NCBI RefSeq assembly: GCF_035222375.1
Contig: NC_085890.1
Coordinates: forward strand, 2,976,001 to 3,040,000
Length of the DNA stretch: 64,000 nt
Source: Podospora pseudocomata
Taxonomy: Eukaryota; Ascomycota; Sordariomycetes; Sordariales; Podosporaceae
Direction: 5' to 3'
A program made the position numbers and the translations under genes. This document shows positions 42,146 through 52,894 of the stretch, one piece after another. Numbering within the stretch: the stretch's first letter is position 1; each line of letters opens with the position of its first letter. A model generated the notes under the pieces. The model was not told the DNA's origin. It made no database searches and saw nothing but the letters and a program-made list of their open reading frames with translations.

Positions 42146-43736
42146 ATGGAGGCGTTTATTATTGAAGCGTTTACCTTGTTGGGAGTTGCGTTGGTGGTTG
42201 TTGGGATGAGGACGTATGTTAGGTTGACGACTGTGGGGATTAAGGGGTTTCAGGCGGATGATTATTTAATGTTGGTTGCTGCAGTGAGTTTGTTCTTCTT
42301 GATGTGATGATGGGAATGGGGAGAGTTGGGGACTGATCACCTGTGTTGTGGGATAGGGCGCGTATACCGTGGAAACATATCTTGCGTACTCGGTGGGTGC
42401 GTTATGGAAGGGGTTGGCGAATAATGCGATGACGGATGAGCAGAGACGTCTGCTTGATCCGAACAGTGAGGAGTTTAGGTTGAGGTATGTTCTGACTACA
42501 TCACGACCTGCTGGAGTGTGGTAGCTCATGATTGGACTGCAGGGTCAACGGGTCTAAAACTCAGGTTGCTGGGTGGTCGACGTACACATTTCTTCTGTGG
42601 ACGATCAAGGCGGCGATATGCACCTTCTATCTTCGCCTGACGGTGGGTGACAGACCAGCCACTGTATCACCACGATGACTGCTTGCTGATACCGGCGTAG
42701 GAAGGGTTGGAATATCGCAAGCGCATCTTCACGGGCTTCGTGTTGATCTTCACTACCTGGGTTGCCGTCCTCCTGTCAATATTGCTGGGCTGCCGTCCTC
42801 TCGAGAGAAACTGGCAAATCTATCCAGATCCCGGCAGCAAGTTTTCAATCTGTTGTACTCAAAACACCGAATGCTAACGCCATGTCAGATCACTGTCAAC
42901 CGGCCATCTCCAACATTGACATCTTTGTAACTCTTGGGTTGAATGTCTCCACAGACATTTACCTCATGAGTATTCCCATACCCATGCTATGGCGTGCTAC
43001 CATGAGACCGATGAAAAAAGTTGGGCTCATTGTGCTGTTCTCTGGTGGAGCGTTTGTGACGGTGGCAGGAGTATTGCGATGTATCCTGATTGTTACAGTG
43101 AGTTATACAGAATGTCAGTGCAAAAAAAGAGACAGTAACTAACCTGGGGTGTTGCAGGATCCCATCAACGGCGCTCAACAAGCAGGTTCCTGGGCCGTCC
43201 GGGAGACGTTTGTGGCTGTGGTGACTTCCAATCTTCCCATGTGTGTTCCCCTAATTAACAGATGGGGTCGACCAATTTTGGGAAGCCTAAAGTCCCTCAA
43301 GTCAACAACGGGTAGGATGACACGTTCTGGCCGTTCAGATCCGAAGCATGGAGCGTTCAGGCTTGAGGATAAGAACCCGAGACGTGGAATGGGGCCGAGG
43401 AGTGTCAATCCTATTACTGAGCTTACGATATCCGAGACGGAGCTGGCTGAGATTCAGCACCAGGAGTATTTTTGGAATCCCAATAAGGGTCGTCACGACC
43501 CAGAGAGCGGACTGGATGGTGAGGGTACGAGCCCAGGTGGGTTGATCTGGAAGCAGACATCCCTCCAAGTGTCGGAGTCGAGAAATTACCATGGTGATGG
43601 TGTGGATGAGATTGACTTTGGGGATTATTATCTTGTGGAGCAAGCAAAGAAGAGCGCCGAGATCATGGCCACTTCGCCGACTGGAAGGAGTTGGAAGACT
43701 TCGAATAGCAACCGCCAGGATCGACAATCGCCGTGA
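42146..43736 (+). CDS. SAT4/rhodopsin-like seven-helix membrane protein
   Basis: Six exons (42146-42283, 42357-42484, 42543-42642, 42701-42836, 42889-43097, 43158-43736), 429 aa. Hydrophobic helices include IEAFTLLGVALVVVGMRTYVR, STYTFLLWTIKAAICTFYLRL, IFTGFVLIFTTWVAVLLSILLG and GLIVLFSGGAFVTVAGVLRC. Family signatures: ADDYLML near residue 40, CRPLERNWQIYPDPG, HCQPAISNIDIFVTLGLN and TSNLPMCVPLINRW before a ~150-residue polar cytosolic tail. The group includes PTH11-like receptors of plant pathogens, but most members have no known ligand. The fourth intron uses a GC donor (A|GCAAGT) and is required to give the conserved DPGNHCQPAIS. Confidence 0.9.
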
Positions 43737-44033
43737 ATAGCAGCATGATGTCGACACTGCCGTGAATACTGAGGAAGTGGGGTTCATGTTTATTGTGGTC
43801 ATTCCACAATAGAGGGACAATAGTGAATAGAGCGCACTAAAAAGTGCATTGTCGAGCTGCCAGTATTGGGCCGTGGTCACAACAATGGCAGGAGCGCTGG
43901 GGAAGCCCACCCACCTTTTTCTTAAGACTTGCTTGGATTTCTCCTTTGAGCTTTTTTTCTCTTGCACTTGACATCACGATATCCCAGCAAACCTCATTTT
44001 GAACGTTTGCAAACGAAATTTGAAACAGCAGAA

Positions 44034-45152
44034 ATGTCGTCGTCGAATGCTTTCCTCGCCACCTCGCGCGCCCCCGGTCGCCCTCACACACTCGATTGGC
44101 ACCCGGGTGCGTGGTGGTTTGCGGCTGGAGTTGTAAGTTTTTCACCCAAGCTACTGACATCTTCGACATGATTGTCGCTCTGTGCCTTGGACTCTTTGAT
44201 CTTTCAGTTTCAGCCCACCCCAATCCATCACATTCACCACACAATCTTCCCTTGTTCTTCCCTAACCTGGGATCGCTAACAAGTCTTGAATGCCAGAACC
44301 CCGATCATACTGACCTGGCCCGGGCCAAAGAGAACGCGGAGAGGGTGCAGAGGGAGAGGGTGGAGGTTATGAGGGCGAATCCCTGCCCCCAGGGACTCCT
44401 TTGTGAAGTTGCTTCGGGACGAAGATTGTAAGTTTCCCCACACATTTTTGACTCTGGCTTTTTTCTCTTGTTACTTTTCTTTTTCTTTTTAAAAAGAAAC
44501 TCTAATATTTTTAGGGGAACGAGTCTTGCCCGCACGCGTGAGCCCTCCCGCGACGCCTGTCCGCGCCTTTGTCAGCAGCTCGCCCGAGCGCAAGACGGGC
44601 GTGGCCAAGCCCAAAGTTGCCGTTCGCGAGCGCCAGGGGGGTAGTCCTGCTGAGATGGTTTTAGGAAATGTTGGGATGAAGGAGAAGGTTGGGAGGGTGG
44701 GGGGTGATTGGTTGAGGCAGCGGAGGGGGTGGTCCAATGCTGTAACGGGCACAGATTGGATTGGGGTGTTCAAGCAGTTGGTGGAGTGGGTGGTTGGCGA
44801 GGTGGGCGATAAACTCACTGTTGCTGGGTTTATGGTGTTTTTCGCGCTGTTGTGGGCCGTGGTCATGACGGTGGTGTGGATGGTGCAGGCGGTTGGCCAA
44901 ATATGGCATACCTGGTACGGGCAGGAGAAGATTGTGGTCTTAGAGGAGGTTGATTCGGAGGACAGGGTTCGCCACAGACCGGCTTTCCTGGATATCAATG
45001 TGGAGGAGATGGCTGTGAGTTTGCTTGGGAAGCGGAGGGAGAAGGGCACCGGTGTTGTTGGTGCCGAGGCTGAAGATATCGAGGCGTTTAGGGGACGGCT
45101 CAAATCTTTCGCTACTAAGCATCCGAGTCGTCGTGGGAGGAGCTCACCATAG
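44034..45152 (+). CDS. unknown fungal protein with one membrane helix; apparent frameshift in exon 2
   Basis: Exon 1 is 44034-44132 (MSSSNAFLATSRAPGRPHTL, DWHPGAWWFAAGV). Exon 2 is 44297-44427 (DHTDLARAKENAERVQRERVE) and exon 3 is 44515-45152. Exon 3 holds a hydrophobic helix (VAGFMVFFALLWAVVMTVVWMV) and a charged tail. The splice from exon 2 to exon 3 gives DEDWERVLPARVSPP only if exon 2 changes frame inside a run of five C at 44386-44390. One extra C there, by sequencing error or real mutation, explains it. About 274 aa if corrected. The family is not recognised; a single-pass membrane protein (ER/nuclear envelope or mitochondrial) is possible. Confidence 0.55.
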
Positions 45153-45194
45153 GCTTTATGCCTTTCCCAACACCCAACAGGCATCATCACTAAC

Positions 45195-45600
45195 CGAGTG
45201 GGCATTATTGAAACTCGGCGAGGCGCAGACAAACGCAAACGACACCATTGGCGGGCATGATCAGCATCCGAGTGCGCATTATCGAAATTCAGAGAGCTTT
45301 CTCAACAACCCAGGCGGGCATTATCGAGGGCTGGGTCAGCGTTGATGCATTGGAGGTTATTTTGAATGTCCTGTCCGCGACCGCAAGAGGCATACGGGCC
45401 ATCCAAGTGGGCATTATCGAAACTTGGACCGGCGCTTTGAAGACCCAAGCGGGCATTATCGAAGCTTGGGCGGGCGTTTAGAGTGAATTTGGGAGGTCTT
45501 TAGTCATTGGAAGAAGGAGTATGGGCCGTTCAAGTGGGTATCATCGGAACTTGGATGGGCGTGGGAGACCTGGGCCGGCGTCATCAAGCTCGGGCACGCA
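45195..45600 (+). repeat. imperfect minisatellite with core GGGCATTATCGAAACTTGG
   Basis: Seven or so diverged copies of a ~20-25 bp core (g[ct]gggcattatcgaaacttgg, often followed by cgggcg) recur at uneven spacing of about 40-90 bp. One frame through it (45248-45481) reads repeated GIIE[GTA]W units with no flanking coding signal, so it is taken as non-coding repeat. It lies directly 3' of the preceding gene. The rest of 45153-46188 shows only a short (TA)n near 45793 and the promoter of the GFA gene. Confidence 0.6.
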
Positions 45601-46188
45601 TCTGCACATGATTTCGTCACCTCTCTGCATCGTCAGGACATTATCTATCTTTGGGCTAGGGATGGGTTGGAACATTTTAAAGGTCTGTGACGCAGGTTGC
45701 TAGGGGCATATCGGGTTATAAAAGGTGTTCAGGAGATTGCTTTATGGGTAGCTGGATACCACCCAGCTCTTTTGTGTTGTTTGTTGGGCGTATATATATA
45801 TTACGGGATGCCTTTGGTTAGATGATCTTTGGAGATACCGCAGGAAACCCGCCTCCCCCACAGAACGGTTGAAGACTGCCAGCAATATATCGCTTAGCCC
45901 GAAGTGAGACTATTCCCAATGACGTGATACCAGTCCCCCCGCGTTTGTCCCTTTTGCTCCGCGCTATGCCCGCCAAGCCGTAACGTTGTGACACACGGTT
46001 CTTTATCTGACGCGCCCTTTGCTGAACTCGAGCAGAATGCTTACCTAACGCACACGGTGTTTATCTTCCTGTTTGAGCCGCTTGCGTAATTCATTGCCGT
46101 TTCCTGGGCTTGATATAATAAGGCCTGCTAGAAACCGGCCCATACACCGTTGAGCATCATCAAACCCTCACCAACAACATCAGCAGTC

Positions 46189-46722
46189 ATGGCCTCCCCA
46201 GACAAATCCCAAGAGCAAGGAAAGGGCTTCACGCTCTCGTGCGAATGCGGCTACATAACCATGACGACCCCCTCCCGCACCCCCTCCGGCATGGCACATT
46301 GCCACTGCCGAACATGTCAAAAACAATCAGGCTCGGCGTTTGGAACCTCTGTTTATTACCCCACCGACCAAGTCTTTCCCTTACCCGTGGACTTGGAGGC
46401 GAAGTTGTCATTGTTTGAGCACGGGACTGACAGCGGGAACACAATGAGATGTTATTTCTGTCCCAAGTGCGGCGTGAGGATTATGCACCAGGGAATTCTG
46501 CCAGATGGGAGCTGGAGGGAGATGATGAGCTTCAAGGCGGGGACGTTTGATGACTGGCCTGAGGAAGGAGGGCTGAATTGGGAGGGGATGGGGGCGAGGC
46601 ACATCTGGACGAGGAGTGCGAGGATGAATCTTTGTGGGAATTGGGAGGCCTGGGAGAAGTATCCGGATGATATGGTTGATAAGAAGACGGGGGAGGGGGA
46701 GGGGGAGGAGAAGAAGGCGTGA
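46189..46722 (+). CDS. GFA/CENP-V-domain zinc protein
   Basis: Single exon, 177 aa, starting MASPDKSQEQGKGF (an upstream in-frame non-ATG extension is ignored). The zinc pattern of the GFA family is complete: CECG near residue 20, CHCRTCQKQSGSAFG near residue 40 and YFCPKCGVRIM near residue 95. The family is named for S-(hydroxymethyl)glutathione synthase, but many fungal members are of unknown substrate and that enzymatic role is itself debated. Residues after 140 (SARMNLCGNWEAWEKYP) are typical for fungal paralogues. A low-complexity acidic/lysine tail ends the protein. Confidence 0.88.
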   Translation: MASPDKSQEQGKGFTLSCECGYITMTTPSRTPSGMAHCHCRTCQKQSGSAFGTSVYYPTDQVFPLPVDLEAKLSLFEHGTDSGNTMRCYFCPKCGVRIMHQGILPDGSWREMMSFKAGTFDDWPEEGGLNWEGMGARHIWTRSARMNLCGNWEAWEKYPDDMVDKKTGEGEGEEKKA

Positions 46723-47042
46723 GGTTGGGGGGTTGGCGGAGAGGGTTAGGGGTAGGGTTGGGCGAAATTGGGTCGGATGTACTCTGGCTTTCTGACGATG
46801 CGTACGATGTTTAATCTATCAACGAACCCTTATGTTATGTAATCGCAGTAAAGCAGAAAAATGAGGTACCAGTGACTCAGATACCACAATGTCATCCTCA
46901 AAGTCATGGGTGTCGTCATTCAGGAACAGTCAGACCCTGAAAGCCAATTGAGTGGGGCAGTTATGCACGCCAAACTTTGTGCCTGGGCAGAACCCTCGTC
47001 AGAGTGGCCCAATTTCCAAACGGCGCCTTCTTTCTCCAGACC
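46723..47042. other. intergenic, no gene seen
   Basis: About 320 bp; 3' end of the GFA gene and promoter of guanylate kinase. Confidence 0.5.
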
Positions 47043-48050
47043 ATGCGACCGTTGCAGCAGCTTTCCCGATCTTCGTTCAACGTCCTTCGTTCACGCTTTG
47101 TACATACAATGGCTCCAGGTCAGTTCCTCTCCTCGTCTTCTTGCCCTGATAGCGCTGAACCCGGCCTTCCGCGTTTTCTGCCCCGCCATTTCCGAACCAT
47201 CCGAAATCTCGAGGGGCATGCGCACCTTGACGAACACCGCTGATGTTCCTCGACAAACAGTCCCTGATTCTCGTCCTATCGTTATCTCCGGCCCCTCCGG
47301 CGTCGGAAAGGGAACTCTCTACGGCCGCTTGTTCCAAGTATGACCTACCCTACCCACGCGCAACAGTTTCCCAGCACGAGACCACGAGACCGACGATGTT
47401 GACATGACCCGTCTACTCAGAACCACCCCGACACATTCACGCTTTCCGTTTCGCACACCACACGTGGCCCCCGCCCCGGTGAGACCGATGGTGTCCACTA
47501 CCACTTCGTAACAAAGGAGGCGTTCGAGGCGCTCAAGGCAGCTGATGGGTTCGTCGAGAGGTAACACGCCCGCCACACAAAGATCTACACAGAGAGGAGG
47601 AAGAAAGCTGACTAATGCCTTCGGAATAGCGCCAAGTTTGGCGACAACTACTACGGTACCTCAAAGCAGACGATCGAAGAGCAAAAGGCCAAGGGCAAGG
47701 TGACCGTGCTTGATATCGAGGTCGAAGGCGTGAAGCAGATCCAGGCGCAAAACTACCCCGCGCGGTATGTCTTCATTGCGCCGCCTAACGAGGAGGCGCT
47801 GGAGCAGAGACTGAGAGGGAGAGGCACCGAGAGCGAGGAGAGCATCCAGAAGAGGCTAAAGCAGGCCAAGGTTGAGCTCGAGTATGCCAAAGTGCCGGGA
47901 GTGCATGAGAAGATCATTGTCAACGATGTAGGTTCAGGGTGTGAGTCTGTCTTGGTTGCAAAGAGAGGTGCTAACGTTCTGGGTGTCTAGGATCTGGAAA
48001 AGGCGTACAAGGAGCTGGAGGAGTTTGTCTTTGCGGAATCCAAGGCGTAA
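47043..48050 (+). CDS. GUK1: guanylate kinase
   Basis: Five exons (47043-47118, 47261-47337, 47421-47560, 47630-47927, 47991-48050), 216 aa. It converts GMP to GDP with ATP. The P-loop is [16 protein letters not shown]. The GMP-binding region includes [22 protein letters not shown], split by no intron, with [13 protein letters not shown] and [13 protein letters not shown] following. The lid and C-terminus are [20 protein letters not shown] and [13 protein letters not shown]. Two in-frame starts exist in exon 1. The Met at 47109 ([11 protein letters not shown]) gives the usual ~194-aa cytosolic enzyme. The Met at 47043 adds 22 residues ([20 protein letters not shown]) rich in Arg/Ser with no acidic residue, as in mitochondrial presequences. 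Confidence 0.93.
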
Positions 48051-48460
48051 GGAAGGTTTGGAGTTGGAGTTGGTTGGAGTTGTATAGATGGAATCCTTCA
48101 ACCTCGTCGTCAATTTCGAACGCTAGCATCCAAGTCCATGTGCTCATTCCAGAAGAAGGTCGCCACTGTTTGACAATGCGGCTGACTACGAGGCAGTTGA
48201 AGAGGTGCAGGGGACTTGGATCATCTGTCGTCTTGACCTGCGATTCCGCCTTTTTGCATGTTCAATTCGGTGTCTTTTCGTCTGAACCTACGAGCCGTAC
48301 CCCATGACAGACTGGTTGCCGCCCTTCCGCTATTCCTTTCGCTTTCCCTCCTCTGTTTATACTTTGACTGGACCTCCTCCCTCTGCTTCGACGTGGCCAA
48401 CTCGAAATGCTTCTCTGAAGACGAACCACCACGGAGCACCCGCCATCAACACAATCAACG
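48051..48460. other. intergenic, no gene seen
   Basis: About 410 bp between guanylate kinase and the broken 2EXR gene. No supported ORF. Confidence 0.5.
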
Positions 48461-49882
48461 ATGGACGGAACATCTACAGAAGACGATGCCCTCTCCGGTA
48501 TGGTTGACATTTTGTCTCTCGCCATGGACAACACATCTTTCAGCTCTACCACTAAACCAACCGCGACCTTTGAGCTGTTCAGTCAATTCCCCGCCGAGAT
48601 ACAGTGGTGCGTCTTCGAACAATTGCTCGACCTAGAAGGCCTAGGACGTGGCCCAGCAGTGCACTTCCTAACCGGTTTCCCCAGAACGTTGGCAAAGGCA
48701 CTGTTCAGCTCTGACCCAGACGAGAGGATGGATACAGGGCTCAGGCATAACTTTGCACAGGGCATCGACTTTGTAACTCATGATACCATGAGCCTTCTCG
48801 GAAGTTTCAAGCGCACAGATCGGCGCGGACGAGAGTATATCCCAAACGCCATCCCTCATCACATTCGTCTCCCGCAAATTGCCCAAACATGTTCGCTCGC
48901 AACGCGTGTAGTCCGAACTCACCAACAAAACAAGACGCCAGTTGGCCTGCACGGTGGCAGGTCTATTCTCGTCAACGAAGAGGATGACTTGTTCTAATTC
49001 GACATCCTCGTCCTGTCAAAGAAGCCCCGCTCAGACCGTGTTTTGCATCTCAGATCGGCGAACACCATCAACGAAGAGCTGACGGACTGTCTGATAAGTC
49101 CGGTCCCCATGGTTCATGGTGCAGATCTTCTCAAGGGCGTCCGCCGCTTGGCTGTGCCGGGCTGGGTGTCAAAGCTGACCGATGGCGGGTGTCTAGGGTG
49201 GCATTTCCAGCCGAAACGGCAACGTGATCTGGTGGATTACATTGATAGCTCTTGCTCGGAAAGCGATTCGGAAGATTACGATTCCAGCGATTGGCTTAAG
49301 AAGGTGCCCTGTGACAGGTGCGGTCGCGTTATGGGAGGACATTTCAAGGTCACCTGGCCGGAGGAATACGTACTACTGGCTGCCGCTTGGCTTCCTGCCC
49401 TCCAAAGCATACACTATGTTGTTCGTAACGAGATTCCACCGCCGGGTTCACTCGGCTCTGATTACGCCCCCTGGCGGGCCCTGGCAGGTCCGAGCCCGCA
49501 AGAACCAGCCTTGGTGTTCGGAGATAGTTGGGTGACGACCGCTACAGCAATGTACCGACATAGAGGAAATCGCAAAAGCTCCCGATTCAGCACAGTGGGG
49601 GCTGAGCCTGCACAAACCTTTCAGTCTATCGGAGGATCCTTGGTCGAGCTGTTTGCTCCTATTGACTTCCACGTCTTGCTTCACGCTTTCGTCACAGTGC
49701 CATTTTTCGATCTGGATTGGGCAGCATCGTTTCCTATGGACAGTCAGCTTCTCAAGGTGTGGAAAGACAAAATTCCCCATCTGAGCTTGAGATACCTCAG
49801 ATGGGTGCCAGAGGGGTCGGACTTACTTCCTTGGAAGGCGGATCTGAAGCCGCATGGTACACCCAAGAAGAGGCGACAATGA
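48461..49882 (+). pseudogene. 2EXR-domain (F-box-like) gene with one in-frame stop
   Basis: One frame is open from the Met at 48461 (MDGTSTEDDALSGMVD) to 49882 except for a TAA at 48995-48997. The sequence on both sides is clearly coding in the same frame: NEEDDLF before it and FDILVLSKKPRSDRVLH after it. The 2EXR signature FELFSQFPAEIQWCVFEQLL is near residue 37, and the middle segment QIAQTCSLATRVVRTHQ belongs to the same fungal family. A CxxC pair (CDRCGR) lies near residue 285. TAA in place of CAA (Gln) is a C-to-T change. Otherwise a 473-aa protein of unknown function. A short N-terminal product of 178 aa may still be made. A decayed relative lies at 51102. Confidence 0.75.
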
Positions 49883-51101
49883 AAGCGTCGATAGGCTGTG
49901 TCTTAGAGATCGAGGGATCGTCGTATGGATTGAAGGGGGAGATGTCAATCTTCCGGCCCTGGTGGCTTGTACTAACTTGGGAAGAGTATGATTGATGGGG
50001 TTTGCTGGAGCATTGCAGGTGGGGTTGAAGATGGCCGCGGCATAGCAAGAGACAGGGTTTCAATGATTAAGTCTCCAGCAAACTTTGGCATCGAATTTCA
50101 TCCTCCACTTGAGAAAGCCTTTTGTTTTCATCAAAGCTGAAGGTCTTGGTGTCCGGTCCGCATTTAACTAACCCTAAGGCAAGTTATGCATACAGTATGG
50201 TACCACAATAGGAGAAAGCCTGTCTCAAAGTCCACTCGTATGGAAGTTGTGGAGGAGACTTGCAGTTGGACTGACATCAATGCCTTCTCCATAGCCGGCA
50301 CACTATCATCTTTCCATGTCACTTTCCACGTTTACTTTGCAGGCTCTGGTCGGCTCGGTGTGTGGGCTCGGTTTGTGGGCTCGGTGTGTGTTTTCGCCGT
50401 ATTTTCGCAAAACCAAGAGTGATGCGAAGGCGGTGGCCTCCAGTGGTAGGAACCCTCCACAACGCGTACCAACTGTCTTCTCTTTTTCGAAACTGCAACA
50501 TCTTGTTCGTATTACCCGTAGAAAGATCACCAGAGGAGCCATTCTTTCTGACCATTCACTTGTGTGTTATTAATCGGCATCATGGAAAGCCCCGCCGTTC
50601 AACCGAATAGCATAACGGAGATGTTTCGGTGGAAGACGGATCTGAAACGGTGGATGGAGAAGAAGATTGATGGTTAATTTTGCATTTGGCGGGGTTCATA
50701 TTTTGCACAAACAGCGTGTCTATACCGGGGTACTTTGAGCATCGTGGACTTGGGATGTCAGCGGTTAGGAAATATACCTAGACGACATGGCAAACGATCA
50801 TTCCTGAGATGACCACGCCATCCGCCCCCAGTTTCCGCCCTTTCTGGTGCAATATGTTCGTTTATCCGGAAAGTATTCGACAGTTGACATGACAATGGAT
50901 TACATGATGTCTCCACGTGGTAGGTAGCCTACGACCTTTTGCCGCAGTCTTCCTCCTACACTTGCGTTCATCAACCTCTGTATTATCTGTCCTCGTCCTA
51001 AGCGACTTCCTACGAGGCTTTAGCAAACCCGAGACCCAACACCAGCGTAGTTTCCTGAACCTACCTACTCTTTTGCTCTATGCCCGACGCCCGCCATTCC
51101 C
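49883..51101. other. intergenic with a 13-bp tandem repeat
   Basis: No gene is supported between the two 2EXR-like genes. At 50353-50391 there are three copies of gctcggtgtgtgg (one base differs in the second and third). ORFs around it are unsupported. Confidence 0.5.
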
Positions 51102-52423
51102 ATGGCTGTTTCTGGCTCAATCGACTCTTTTTCAGTCACCACGAGCAACAACAACCCCGACCCAGCTGAAGATGTTACTCCTCCTACCATCACGACCTTC
51201 GAATACTTCGTCAAACTCCCCCCTGACATACAGTTTTGCATATTTGAGGAGCTCATAGCCATGAAAGGACTCTGGATGTCCCTACTATCCACTTCTTTGC
51301 TGCCTTTCTAACCAGTTTGTAGCCCTTGTTCAGTCAGCGAAAAGAGAAGAAGCATCAAAAGGCCACCGACGCCCTGTGCGAATTCTTCAAGAATGTCCGT
51401 CGACCCGTCGCGCGATTCCTGTTCCTCACCCATCGCCGATTCCGAGATGGTATCCGGTTCAGAAAGTCTCTCCGAAAGCGTATACTTTTCATGACGTTCG
51501 ACCAATATCAGAACATGGTGACACCCTCAGATCTCCCCTCCTGGTTTGGGTCTCGTTACTGTCAGTTGCAAGAAGTTGAAAGTGTGTGTCTTACTGCGAA
51601 AAGAGTTGTCGAAAGACTGCATCAGGCTCACCAAAGCACATTACCCTTTCACTTATACAATAACCAAACAGTTTTCGCGAATACCGAGAACGACATATTC
51701 CTCCTCGAGGTGTTAGTTCGCGCCTACGAGAATTACCCCGGAGACGTGGCCTGTGTAAGACAAGCACTTGTGATAGAGGATCACTTCGGAGACCTTTTCA
51801 GGATACCACCACTTGTGCTCCCTGGCTCTAACCTTCTCATTGGGGTTCGTCAGCTTGCTTTTCGCCTTTGGGCATATGAACAGGATGAGGGACCCGAGCC
51901 AGGTGAGACTCAATGCCGGGACTGGAGGTGCGTCCAGGTATCTTACGAGGAGGAATTCGCGACTATATCACTAAAAGGCGGCCCCGCCGTCTATTGGTGG
52001 GACAGTAACTCCAATGATTATGAGGCGACAGTGTGTTATAGCTGCTCTTAGCCCGCTGTTAACCACCATGCTTTCGGCTCCCGGCAGATAGAAGATCTGC
52101 TAGTCACCGCCTGCCTCCCTTCCCTGGAGTCGGTCAACATCATTGTTCATGACGACGAGAACGCTGAAGTCAATTTGCTGGACTCGGAAGATAACTATCC
52201 GTGGCGACTGCTCCCGTACCCGAACTCAGACGATAAGCATCCAACAGGGAAGCAAACACACATATTCATCCCTGCGTCGCCTTCCTTTTTCAGCCGTCTG
52301 GAACTGGATCTCTGCCCCTGGATGCAGCAGGCGCCTTTGAAAAGCTTCGGCTATTTTGGAGGATCAATGACTGAGTTTTTCCTTCACTACGAGACTTTTC
52401 GATGGATGCACACTCTTATGTGA
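51102..52423 (+). pseudogene. second 2EXR-domain-like gene, decayed
   Basis: The N-terminal piece starts MAVSGSIDSFSVTT and carries TFEYFVKLPPDIQFCIFEELI, parallel to FELFSQFPAEIQWCVFEQLL of the gene at 48461. The frame then shifts near 51269, continues as LDVPTIHFFAAFLTSL with TAG at about 51317-51319, and runs on (KKHQKATDALCEFFKNVRR) to a TAG at 52049-52051. Coding resumes in the same frame (VNHHAFGSRQIEDLLVTACL) to 52423. Both stops fit former CAG (Gln) codons, that is C-to-T changes. It is a diverged tandem relative in the same orientation, clearly not translated whole. Confidence 0.7.
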
Positions 52424-52894
52424 CGTCAGTTTTGCGGCATTGTATGGCGGGACGAGATTTTACTTGATGCCGATGCCAAAGGAGCAAGGAGAACAAGGGC
52501 CATTGGACTGCGGTTTCATTACCTACGACCTGTGACAGGAGAGTAATGTGTGCAGTCTCAATGAACCCAGTAAGTAATACGCAACACGCGGAAAACGGAC
52601 ATCCGAGACTGTTGCTCTGCGGCCGGGATCAACGTACTCCCGAAACGACAAAGGACTTGGAATTGAAGATCTTGGGTGTATTGGGGGGGAGGGGGGGGGG
52701 AGAGACAGGTTTGACTGTTAACCATCACCACTTCTCTGACCAAGCCTCTGGGAATCATTGGGAGGAAGAATGTATGCCCGGAAAGGTACGCTGTTGGCGT
52801 GGTATAACTTGGGATTAATTTTGACACACTCTTGAACGCTGTTGCTTCAATACAATCCCATTGCCGTGTCACAGTGCATTGACTCAGAGATTAC
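52424..52894. other. intergenic with a long G-run
   Basis: About 470 bp. It contains a G-run block at about 52683-52702 (seven G, A, ten G) that could form a quadruplex or be error-prone in sequencing. No gene seen. Confidence 0.45.
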
